A stretch of 17,742 nt of DNA from Triparma columacea (taxonomy: Eukaryota; Sar; Bolidophyceae; Parmales; Triparmaceae). Location: positions 1 through 17,742 of the forward strand of contig BRYA01000297.1 in assembly GCA_030267965.1 (NCBI GenBank). Reading direction: 5' to 3'. Positions 1-8,600 of the stretch are shown here, piece by piece. The notes beneath the pieces are model-generated. The model searched no databases, was not told the origin of the DNA, and was given only the letters and a program-made list of their open reading frames with translations. Each line of letters opens with the position of its first letter. Position 1 is the stretch's first letter. The translations under genes were made by a program, and so were the position numbers.

Positions 1-245
1 AAAAGCAATAGTCCCCGAGAGGTTTCTATAGGAAGATTGTGAGACAATACAAGCAGTTACGGCTAATTAGTCGACGTGAATCCTAAAGATCGACACATTT
101 GTGTCGATTAGTATAAATAAATATTCAGAGTAGATACATATATACTTTTTTTATCCAGGTCCCCCAAAAACACACCTTTCTAATTTCCTAGTGTTTTTGG
201 GTTGTGTTTTTGCCGGACCTCAGTGTTTTTGGAGGTGGCCAGAAG
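1..245. repeat. Dispersed or tandem non-coding repeat, copy 1
   Basis: This segment is nearly identical to 409-657, at an offset of 408 bp. Shared landmarks, in order, are AGTCCCCGAGAGGTTTCTAT, a GTCGACGTGAA block, an ATCGACAC/GTGTCGAT palindrome, a CAGAGTAGATACATATATA block, and a CCCCCAAAAACAC foldback ending in GGCCAGAA. The copy starts at the window edge, so its left boundary is unknown. Small substitutions and one- to four-base indels separate the copies. No open frame is conserved between them, so I see no protein. It could be a tandem array unit, a MITE-like element or part of a larger element to the left. Confidence 0.9.
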
Positions 246-408
246 AACCTTGAATCACCTCCTTTCCTCCTCTGACACTGGTCTAAAATTAAATGAATGC
301 TTGAATATAAAAATTCTAATGTTGTACGGGCATTCCAATTATTGTTGTTTACGCCCGTACAGTCGTTCAATTTAAAGATATACAGTCTCCTCACCTCAAA
401 ATGAGCCC
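246..408. other. Spacer between the two repeat copies
   Basis: This AT-rich non-coding spacer holds a 9-bp inverted repeat, TGTACGGGC at 323-331 and GCCCGTACA at 353-361, separated by 21 bases. The minus-strand open frame crossing it (188-454) runs into both repeat copies and has no counterpart in the other copy. I regard it as chance. Confidence 0.5.
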
Positions 409-495
409 AAAAGCATAGTCCCCGAGAGGTTTCTATTTGGAGATTGTGAGACAATACAAGCAGCTACGGCTAATTAGTCGACGTGAACCCTAAAG

Positions 496-515
496 ATCGA
501 CACAATTGTGTCGAT
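496..515. repeat. Perfect 20-bp palindrome in repeat copy 2
   Basis: ATCGACACAATTGTGTCGAT is its own reverse complement. Copy 1 has the same element at 89-108 with a single central change (ATTT instead of AATT), which leaves both 9-bp arms intact while nearby bases differ between the copies. It could bind a dimeric protein or form a cruciform. Its function is unknown. Confidence 0.9.
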
Positions 516-561
516 TGGTATAAATGAATATTCAGAGTAGATACATATATATACTTTTTTA

Positions 562-651
562 GCCAGGTCCCCCAAAAACACTACCTTTTTAATTTCCTAG
601 TGTTTTTGGGTAGTGTTTTTGCCGGACCTCAGTGTTTTTGGGGGACCTGGC
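562..651. repeat. 90-bp foldback with 21-bp perfect inverted repeat
   Basis: The left arm 562-582 and right arm 631-651 are exact reverse complements (CCAGGTCCCCCAAAAACACT against AGTGTTTTTGGGGGACCTGG, plus one outer G-C pair). Inside, TAGTGTTTTTGGG (599) and TAGTGTTTTTG (611) repeat the right-arm core in direct orientation, so the left arm can pair with any of three right arms. The equivalent region of copy 1 is 155-238, where the arms carry several mismatches. The shape resembles a small foldback or MITE end, or a transcript 3'-end hairpin. No target-site duplication could be fixed by eye. Confidence 0.85.
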
Positions 652-657
652 CAGAAT

Positions 658-1422
658 ACTATTAGCACACCACTCTACTTAATACCCTGCTTTCCCCTAC
701 TCTCTTCTCTCAACTCCTCTAACACACTCACATTATCACACAATCACACAATCACACACCACTCTATCTTATACCCTCCTCTCAACATCTCTCTCCCCAT
801 AATTTTTCTCTTCTCACACCTTTTCTCTCCTCTCAACTTCTCTCTTCTCTCAATTTCTCTCTCCTCTCACCTTTCCTCTCCTCTCAACTTCTCTCTCTGC
901 TCAACTTCTCTCTCCCTTTAACTGCTCTTTTCTCTCCACAACCATAATTGCTCCCTTTTATTCATCCCCAACCACCCATCTTAACCCTCTCCCACTGCCT
1001 CTCACTACCTTTCCACATATCTCTGATCCAACACTTTCTGTCCCCTCTCTTCTGATCCCATCCCCTTCATCTCTCCTGATACCAACCTTTAACTAAATAC
1101 ATTTTTTTTAATAATGAACTTCCCTGCAAAACAACAACACAACTCCCAATCAGCCTCGCTCCTCCTTTCTCCTCTCCCTTTCTGTCACCTACACAATACT
1201 CTCCCAACACACCCGCTTCTCTTACCTTCAGTCTCCAACCCCACATCAAACAAACCTCTTTTTCATAACACACTACTAAAGAGCGAAGCCTAAATAGCAA
1301 GAACTTAAAAAACCTTTAATTCTTCTCACAGTATGTTACCGTTTATTTATGTTCTCTCCAACTACATCTTCTCTCGGCACATCACATATTTCTATTAGTT
1401 TCAAATCGTATTCAATTCTCAA
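658..1422. other. Intergenic region, strongly pyrimidine-rich on plus strand
   Basis: No gene is seen. From about 660 to 1070 the plus strand is mostly C and T. An irregular CTCTCCTCTCAACTTCTCTC-type motif repeats several times between about 780 and 920. Read in the sense of the neighbouring minus-strand gene, this is a G/A-rich tract just after its stop codon, so part of it may be 3' untranslated sequence. The open frames here (613-921 plus, 1067-1300 minus) are low-complexity or lack any recognisable feature. Confidence 0.6.
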
Positions 1423-4400
1423 CTAAGCTTGTCCCCCTCTGTCATTGTCTTCTTCTACCGGCACTACACTGCCTACTTTACCCTTCCCACCTCCTACCCC
1501 AATAATAACTCCACCATCAGCGCCTCCAACACTTGCTCTCCTAATACTTGCTCTCACAACACCTGCCAGACCACCCTCAGCTTCAGCATCAACACTTGCT
1601 CTTCTAACACTTTCTCTTCTCCTAGCATCTCCAAATTCTGGAATGTATTCAACGGGCACTCTAGCTCTCATTGCTTTATCAAACCACTCTGGTTTCTCGT
1701 CCTCCCATCGCTCCCAATTAGCCTCTACCCAAGCTTTCACTTCCCCTTCAATCGATCTCCAGTGTTTCTTTGAATTCGTTAACACTGCATACCCCTTTTT
1801 CCCATCGTCTTTTGCTTCATTGAATCCCTTCACTGTTAAGTCCTTGCCCTTCTCCAAACTAAAGAAGGTACCCCAGTATTTGTTGTTTATGTTCAAGAAG
1901 AAGATAAAGAAACACATAATAGTGAATGGTATTAAAGCCCTTACAACAGTCCGTGCAATTGCCAACTTCTTTCGCGCAACATCTGCTCTTTCAGCTAGAA
2001 CTATTACTACTGGAAGACTTCCCATTGTCAACATGAAGCCAAGCAACCAATACATTCCTCCTAGCTCATAAGGATGCCTAAACTGCACAATTGATGTAAA
2101 GTCATTCACAACTTTCACCAACAGTCTGCAGACAAAACTACTCACTATTTCTGCATTGCCACCAAGAGGAATCCAATACCAAAAGTCTCCTCTTAAGACC
2201 TTCACCAAAAAATATAGAAAAAAGTCGGCTCCAACATAGAGAAAGACCCATCTACCACCAAGTAGCCCTAACACAACTATTGTCATGCACCTTATCACAA
2301 GCAAACATGCGCTAAAGAACATCATTGTAACAAATATTATTGATCTTTTGGTAGGATTTGCAGGCACATAACCATAGTTGTCTGGTTTATCTTCTCTATG
2401 CTCTGGGCTAGTGTCAAAGTCATAACTTATTGTTGCAGATGCATATCCTGTTGTAAGCGCTGAAACTAAGAGTGAGAACCAAGCTGCTCTTGAAATATTC
2501 CTTTCATTTCTTGCAATAGCCATAAGTTGGATAATAACTCCGGGTATGGCTTCAGCAAACATCTCAATACATTTCATCAAAGTCAACTCTGTCAGTGCAT
2601 CTATTGCTTGTCCAGCCTCTTGCTTTTCTCCCTTAGCAACCCTGTAAGCATCAACGGCAGGTTTAAACCCAATCAAAATGGGAAATAACTCCTTTAACAC
2701 CCTCACCATCCCCAACTTCCTGTTCTGTAACCAAACCAAAAGCAACTGTATCCCAATTGACACTGTCAAACTTGCAAAAGAAGCCTTAAAGTACCCATAC
2801 TTCTCATCGCTCCAAAACATGTATGTCACATACACATCAGTTAGCAAATCTGCCATACTAGTGATAGCACCGACAGTAACTCTTCCCTTCAACCCCCAAG
2901 GAACTTCCTCCAAAAGCCTGTAGCTAATTGTCTCAATCATAGGTCTGAACCATTTATACTCCTCATCAAGCTCCTTTAGTGCAGGATAGTTTAATATAAA
3001 TTCGTCAACAGCGGCAACTGGCTGAGTATTAATAGCCAAACTTTTAGCTAGAGACTCTCCAATCTCCCTTCCTTCCTTTCCTCCCAGCTCTATAGCCTTA
3101 CCCCTTACCTTCCTCAAATTACACAACTTGTTCTTGACAACTGCGACAAGCATTGGTGTGACAAACGCGTACTTCTCTGTAGCTTGTCTGAGAACATAGT
3201 TTGACCCTATAAATGACCTGACAGCTTCCTCCTTTGTCCTTCCCTTCTTCCTTAAACTCAATGCAATCAACAGTTGCTCACCCAACAACTTTCCTATTTG
3301 GTTAGGATCTAAACCTGCATAGTCTTGTGTAGTATCATTCACAGCATATGAAGCAGTCAGTGCGCCTCCATTGTCCATGCCAACACTTGCTCTCCTAATA
3401 CTTGCTCTCACAGTACCTGCTAGACCACTCTCAGCTTTAGCATCAACGCTTGCTCTCCTTACACTTTCTCTCCTTCTAGCATCTTCTGCTCCTGGAATGT
3501 ATTCAATTGGCACTCTCGCTCTCATAGCATCATCCAACCAATTTGGCTTCTCCTCCTCCCATCTATCCCAATTTGCCTCTACCCAAGCTCTCACTTCGTC
3601 TTCATTTGCCTTCCAATGGTGCTTTGATGTTAGAAAAGTGTTACTTGCTTTGACAGCATCTGAACCCTCTTTGAAACACTTCACTGTTAAGTCCTTACCC
3701 CTTTGCAAACTAAAGAAGGTGCCAAAATATTTTCTCTCAGTATTCAAGAGAAAGATAAGAAAAGACACAAAAGCAAATGGTATAACTGATCCAGCAATTG
3801 CCCATGCCAATTTGAGCCTTTTGTCTGCAACATTTCCCGTTTCAGCTATAATTATAGCTACTGGAAGACTTCCCATTGTCAACACAAATCCAAACATCCA
3901 ATACATCCCTCCAACCTCATTAGGATGCCTAAACTGCACAATTGATGTAAAGTCTGTGACTACCTTCACCAGTACTCTAAAAATAATGCTACTCACTATT
4001 TCTGTATTGCCACCAACAGGCACCCAATACCAGAAGTCTCCTCTCAAGATCTTCACCAACAAGTACAGAAGCATATCAGCACCAACATAGAGAGAGACCC
4101 ATCTACCACCAAGAAGCCCTAACACAACTATTGTCATGCACCTTATCACAAGCATACATGCGCTAAAGAGCATCATTGACACAAATATGATTGATCTCTT
4201 GGTGGGATTTGCAGGCACATACCCATAGAAGTCAGGCACTTGCTCTCTCTTCACTGGGTCGGTGTCAAAGTCATAACTAATAGTTGCTGAGGCATAGCCT
4301 GTAGTTAAAGCTGAAACGATAAGTGAGACCCAAGCTGCATCCGCAACGTCTTTTTTACTTGTTGCTATAGCCATAAGTTGGATAATCACTCCAGGTATGG

Positions 4401-5622
4401 CTTCAGCAAACATCTCGACAACTTTCATGACAGTCAATTCTGTCATAGCATCAGCTGCTTGTCCAGCCTCTTGCTTTTCTCCCTTTGCAACCCTGTAAGC
4501 ATCAACAGCAGGCTTAAATCCAATCAAAATAGGAAACCACTCCCTTAGCACTCTCAATATCCCCAGCTTCCTGTTCTGTAACCAAACAACAAGCATTTGA
4601 ATCCCAATCGACACTGCCAAACTTGCCAAAGATGCCTTAAAGTACCCATACTTCTTATCACTCAAAAACATGTACGTCACATACACATCAGTGAGCAAAT
4701 CAAACATAGATGTTACTGCACCAACAGTTACTCTCCATCTCAAACCCCAAGGTGAAGTCTTCACAACACCCTTCCCTATCTCCACAAACATGCCCTCCAT
4801 CCATGGAAACTCCTCAAACAGCTCCCCAACAGCCCTGTTCTGCAATCTCCACATATCTACCCCAGCCTCAATAACTTTCCTGCTCTTCAAACAAGGCATC
4901 AAGTTGTTCCCTATCACCCTCGCTTCCTTCTCCTCCACACACTCAAGCTTAGTAGACACTGAGTTGTTGGAGCTATACTCACAAAGCCTTGCCCTCTTCA
5001 GCAAAGTCACAAACCAAGGGTGCTTCTTTACAACCTCCCTCAAAGCAATATTCTCTTTACACTTCTCTTCAACGTGTCGCTCTCTGTCCTTCCTTGAGTG
5101 TGCTCCTCCAAGTTGTCCTCCATCCCAAACCAAATCAGCACCCAAGGCCTCTCCAGCCTCCTTAGTCATCTCCATTAAAGGGACAAGGTCAATAAAGTAG
5201 CGTTCAGCTTCAGCAGCTTCATCTAGGTGCCTCTCCAGAGTTGATCTTGTTGCCTCCACATTCAAGCTTTTTCCAAGCTCTACCTTGGTGACAAATTCTA
5301 CCTTGGTTGCCTTCTCTCCCCTTTTTGTGAACTTTATTGCGACTTCTTCAGATGCCCTTTGTACAGTAGATCTCTGACTGTTCCTTACAGCCTTTCTTCT
5401 CTCCCCGTCAGGGTTAGGGTTAACTCTAACCTCCTTCTTTATTGGCTCCATTATAATCACAATAGTATTTTTATCCATCTTGTGCAGCTTCATCACATTC
5501 CAGAACTCCCTATCTCTTTTTTTGACACCAAGTTGTGATTCCAACTTCTGCCTTCTCTCCACAACCACTTCCCATGCCCCTTTCTTCTCCTCAACAACCC
5601 TCTCTATATCTCCTGTTGTTAC
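1423..5622 (-). CDS. XK-like double membrane-module protein; in-frame continuation of the START gene past a TAA
   Basis: This is 1,399 open codons ending in TAG (1423-1425), directly in frame with the upstream START gene and separated only by TAA at 5623-5625. The first ATG after the stop is at 5493, inside a domain, so an independent start is doubtful. The first 165 or so codons form the second half of a START-like domain, including a final helix region that begins KVELGKSLNVEATRSTL. Then come two multi-span modules of about 460 residues. Each starts at PWGL, has D-x3-D (FDLLTD, ADLLTD) in the first hydrophobic segment, and has E-x3-E-x2-P-x4-Q (EMFAEAIPGVIIQ). This order and spacing match the XK/XKR family as I know it, where the residue after P is usually Q; here it is G. 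Both modules end in a soluble tail with several RRxS sequences (RRRESVRRASVD). There are no introns. Predicted role by family: phospholipid scrambling or another membrane lipid function, unproven. Confidence 0.8.
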   Translation of the reverse strand, partial: VTTGDIERVVEEKKGAWEVVVERRQKLESQLGVKKRDREFWNVMKLHKMDKNTIVIIMEPIKKEVRVNPNPDGERRKAVRNSQRSTVQRASEEVAIKFTKRGEKATKVEFVTKVELGKSLNVEATRSTLERHLDEAAEAERYFIDLVPLMEMTKEAGEALGADLVWDGGQLGGAHSRKDRERHVEEKCKENIALREVVKKHPWFVTLLKRARLCEYSSNNSVSTKLECVEEKEARVIGNNLMPCLKSRKVIEAGVDMWRLQNRAVGELFEEFPWMEGMFVEIGKGVVKTSPWGLRWRVTVGAVTSMFDLLTDVYVTYMFLSDKKYGYFKASLASLAVSIGIQMLVVWLQNRKLGILRVLREWFPILIGFKPAVDAYRVAKGEKQEAGQAADAMTELTVMKVVEMFAEAIPGVIIQLMAIATSKKDVADAAWVSLIVSALTTGYASATISYDFDTDPVKREQVPDFYGYVPANPTKRSIIFVSMMLFSACMLVIRCMTIVVLGLLGGRWVSLYVGADMLLYLLVKILRGDFWYWVPVGGNTEIVSSIIFRVLVKVVTDFTSIVQFRHPNEVGGMYWMFGFVLTMGSLPVAIIIAETGNVADKRLKLAWAIAGSVIPFAFVSFLIFLLNTERKYFGTFFSLQRGKDLTVKCFKEGSDAVKASNTFLTSKHHWKANEDEVRAWVEANWDRWEEEKPNWLDDAMRARVPIEYIPGAEDARRRESVRRASVDAKAESGLAGTVRASIRRASVGMDNGGALTASYAVNDTTQDYAGLDPNQIGKLLGEQLLIALSLRKKGRTKEEAVRSFIGSNYVLRQATEKYAFVTPMLVAVVKNKLCNLRKVRGKAIELGGKEGREIGESLAKSLAINTQPVAAVDEFILNYPALKELDEEYKWFRPMIETISYRLLEEVPWGLKGRVTVGAITSMADLLTDVYVTYMFWSDEKYGYFKASFASLTVSIGIQLLLVWLQNRKLGMVRVLKELFPILIGFKPAVDAYRVAKGEKQEAGQAIDALTELTLMKCIEMFAEAIPGVIIQLMAIARNERNISRAAWFSLLVSALTTGYASATISYDFDTSPEHREDKPDNYGYVPANPTKRSIIFVTMMFFSACLLVIRCMTIVVLGLLGGRWVFLYVGADFFLYFLVKVLRGDFWYWIPLGGNAEIVSSFVCRLLVKVVNDFTSIVQFRHPYELGGMYWLLGFMLTMGSLPVVIVLAERADVARKKLAIARTVVRALIPFTIMCFFIFFLNINNKYWGTFFSLEKGKDLTVKGFNEAKDDGKKGYAVLTNSKKHWRSIEGEVKAWVEANWERWEDEKPEWFDKAMRARVPVEYIPEFGDARRRESVRRASVDAEAEGGLAGVVRASIRRASVGGADGGVIIGVGGGKGKVGSVVPVEEDNDRGGQA
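1522..2910 (-). repeat. XK-like membrane module 2 of the internal duplication
   Basis: Second copy of the module at 3379-4761. The segment before it (about 160 residues, from LLGEQLLIALSLRKKG to the membrane part) also resembles the segment before module 1: compare KYAFVTPMLVAVVKNKL with KHPWFVTLLKRARL, and ALKELDEEYKW with AVGELFEEFPW. The whole 617-residue unit was therefore probably duplicated, with the soluble part diverging faster than the membrane part. After this module the protein ends in a Gly-rich tail. Confidence 0.85.
3379..4761 (-). repeat. XK-like membrane module 1 of the internal duplication
   Basis: This is the first of two modules that align almost without gaps over about 460 codons, offset by 1,851 bases. 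Long stretches are identical in protein (for example AVDAYRVAKGEKQEAGQA and NPTKRSIIFV) and the DNA is also clearly similar. By eye there are several hydrophobic spans: around DLLTDVYVTYM, LASLAVSIGIQMLVVWL, AWVSLIVSALTTGYA, SIIFVSMMLFSACMLVI, LYLLV, MFGFVLTMGSLPVAIII and IPFAFVSFLIFLL. The C-terminal tail has WVEANWDRWEEEKP followed by RRxS motifs. Confidence 0.85.
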
Positions 5623-5625
5623 TTA
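5623..5625 (-). other. In-frame TAA splitting the fourth START-like domain
   Basis: The codons read GAG AGC AGA GCT CAA TAA GTA ACA ACA GGA on the minus strand. The same frame is open for about 1,160 codons before and 1,399 after. The fourth START-like domain begins upstream (TVTVRACLEEVTAYFWDFES) and ends downstream at about 5134 with the helix region seen at the end of the other START units. No plausible intron removes the TAA, because no good donor lies between the conserved FWDFES stretch and the stop. The context after the stop (GTA) is not one of the classical readthrough contexts I know. TAA could come by one change from CAA, AAA, GAA, TCA or TTA. Confidence 0.9.
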
Positions 5626-8600
5626 TTGAGCTCTGCTCTCAAAGTCCCAGAAGTAGGCAGTCACTTCCTCCAAACATGCTCTAACTGTAACGGTTGTCTT
5701 CCCCCATCCCATTCCCTTCCCTTCTACCTTAAGCCATGTATCTGACATAGGAAATGCACTTTCAACCTTTTGTTTGCCTTCTAGCTCTACAAACTTGGTA
5801 TCAAATGTCTTAGTGGATGTTTCTTTAATTTCATTTAACTTCTGTACTAATGTTGCCCTAGTGGCACTATCTGCCTCTTTACTTTTATCGAATTTCTCCC
5901 GCATTGTTGAAGCGTGCGCAAGAAAATTTGCTGCCACTCTGTTCATAAATGCTGCAGGAATTATACCAGCCAAATCTACCTTTGTTGTGTATGTTACTTT
6001 TGTTTGGTGTACATCTCCAATTGAATTCAATGCTTCAATGTTCCAAACTGTTGATACAGAAGCCAACACACCCACAGTTGATGTTGATTTGTTGTTGTCA
6101 GCAACATTGATGGTAATTTTTCTGTCCTCTTTTTTCCATATTATCGTTGTTCTGAAGTCTCTCAAAGAGAAACCAGGTACTCCGAGGTCTCTGGTGGAAT
6201 TGTAATTGAGAGAGTGGCGGTTGATGTGCTCTACATCAACAGAGACTAACCCTAACAGCTTCATGTTCCTTCCTGTTTCTCTAGATTCCAGGTCTGTTAG
6301 TACCCAGGCGGCACAAATCTCTGGTGATTCCTCTACCACTGTAGTAGCTACACCTGAAACAATATTCTCTCCCTCAAGGTGTGCTAATCTCATTTGCACT
6401 TTAGCATCAGGACTCTTCACCTCATCAAAATTCTTCCCCTCCTTGCACTTCTCGTAGAATCCCTTCCCTTTCCTGATTGCAGCCTCCTCCTCATCTGTAT
6501 AATCTTGAGGCTCGTTCTTGATGATGTTGGCAAGAGAGGCCAGTGCAGCTTTATCAACCTCATCATCCCGCTTGAAGGAGTCCCTTAGTGTTGCTATTGT
6601 ACTTAGTACTCGTGGAGTAGATCTTTCAACAATTTTGACTGGAATATGCCCCCCTGTGTCCATAAATTGGGTCAATGTAAGTTTACACTGGAGAACACCA
6701 TTATGGTCCTCAATATTCTTGGCAGTGAGAATGCCACTTGTTGTAGCTTTCACAAGAGTTCCTAGATTTTCCCCATAGTCTACCTTCTCTTTAGCTGGGA
6801 CAAAGGCCACAGACATTGCGCCGTCTTGGTATCCCTTTTGCCACACATATCTCATCACAAATTCTCTTTTGTGAAAAGGGAAGGGAAGTTTCCTTACTGT
6901 TACAAATACCTTCTCAATAACGCTTCCTTCGTCACTCCTCATCATCTCCAGCCTTGCAGGGTTCCCTTCCTCTCTATCTACTGTTATCCTCTCCCTGCTG
7001 CAGTACTCAAAGAACCAAGCAGCTGCTTCCTCGGCTGAGCAGTCAGCAACACACTCGGCTCTGCCAAAAGTGAGTGTCTTTTTTCCTTTCTCCTGCTGCT
7101 TGTACATGATCCCCATCTTCACTCCCCCGTAAGGTGACTCAAGAGGCCCCCACCCTCCTTCATCCTCCCCACCGAAGAGCTCCTCCAACTCCCCAAACAC
7201 CTTCTTCTGGTCCTCTTCCAACTCAACCCCCTCCCTCATTCTCTCCACCAAGGCCCCCCTGACCTCAGCATCAACTTCCCTCCCGTTCCTCCTGAACTTC
7301 TCTTGCAACCTGTTGGCCTCAACAAGCTGACTCTTTGCAAGGTAGTCAATGGCATTGTCCATCACTGCCTTTTGAAGAAGGCCAGTAAATTTCAGATCGA
7401 CAGTCTGAATACGTGTCACCCTACAGACATTTGGGGCAATCTCACTGAAGAAGTAGACGCCTGTAGTCTCTGCTAGCACAAATCCTTCCTTACTGAGGTC
7501 CTTGAACCCTCCTCCTGGGTACTCTGTCAGCGGCACAAAAGCTAACATGTATGAAATCCGGCCATTCTCAAGTTTGACCTCCTTCCACACAAACCAATTC
7601 TCAAATAGTCGATTGGTGGCGGCAGGGACCTTCACGCCAACATGACAGTGCATGCTTCTAGTTCCCTCAAAATCATTCTTGTAAGTCCATGGTAAGTTCC
7701 CATTATTTTTGAATTGCTTCTCAGATAGTGCAAATGTGTCAAACAGAAATTGCTCTGCCAATACACCCTTTGCTGACTTGTCTACATTGACCCCAAAGGC
7801 TGCCCACACCTTGTCTTCCTCTCTCCACAGGAACTTGTCAATGCTCTCTTTCAGCGTCCCCTTGACTCTTTTCCCCTTTGTGTGAAGTTCTTTCTCTAGG
7901 CTCCGAACCCCCTCCAACATTGCGTCCTCTTCCTCAGTAAGAGTTGGCACATTGGGCATGACTTTTTCCACAAAGTGCACCTTCCTCCGCTCGTCAATGA
8001 CTGCAGGCTGTCTGAACTTCTTCCTGACCTCCTCCATGATACCCTTTACTGCTGCATACGCAGCCTTGAAGTCTTCATTCTTGATCCTGCCACTGTTCCA
8101 GCCTTTAACCCTAGATCTTGTGGATTTCACACTCTGAAAGCTTTTGTTTGTGCGAACATCAACTTCTGATTTCATCTCTGTTACCCTCTCCTCTGCCTTA
8201 AGAGTTCCCACGATGGTGACGGCAGCTTGTCCAAACTCAAAGTCAGTGAAGCTGAGCTCCCCCTTAATGACACCTCGCTTGACAGTCTTGGAATTTATTG
8301 ACGCTAGAATTTCGCCAAGCATCGCAGTTGCCTCATAAGAAAGGTCATCCTCATCAAGGGGTGCCAACTCCATAATGCTCGTCGATTTGTTGGGAGCGAT
8401 GACGCTGATGTCGAGGAGAAATTCGACAAACTTATTCCCGCTGCGGTAGTGCTGCCAATGGACGAGTCTATGAATGACTCCCCCCTCTTTGCCATACTCA
8501 TGGAGGGTCTTCCTGCGGAAATTGCCCTGCTCACAATCGGTGAGGAGAAAGTCAACGATCTTGTCGCGCTCGTCGTGGAAAACACCAGCGAGTCCTAAAG

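Larger units (their letters stand above)
409..657. repeat. Non-coding repeat, copy 2
   Basis: Second copy of the unit at 1-245. Similarity runs from AAAAGCATAGTCCCC at 409 to GGCCAGAA near 657 and then stops, which gives a defined right boundary. This copy has the better preserved internal symmetry: a perfect 20-bp palindrome at 496-515 and a perfect 21-bp inverted repeat at 562-582/631-651. A pyrimidine-rich tract starts directly after it. Confidence 0.9.

Noticed and set aside
188..454. 88-codon minus-strand ORF
   Set aside because: It spans the end of repeat copy 1, the spacer and the start of copy 2. The frame is not kept in the other copy, and it has no domain-like pattern.
613..1300. 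ORFs in the C/T-rich tract (613-921 plus, 1067-1300 minus)
   Set aside because: They are low-complexity Ser/Leu/His composition or a short patchwork, produced by biased sequence.
1445..5200. Long plus-strand ORFs, for example 1445-2071 and 3371-4090
   Set aside because: They are antisense shadows of the duplicated XK-like coding region. The two resemble each other only because the modules are duplicated.
5560..5640. An intron removing the TAA at 5623
   Set aside because: No usable donor precedes the stop without deleting the conserved FWDFES segment, and the GT after the stop cannot remove it.
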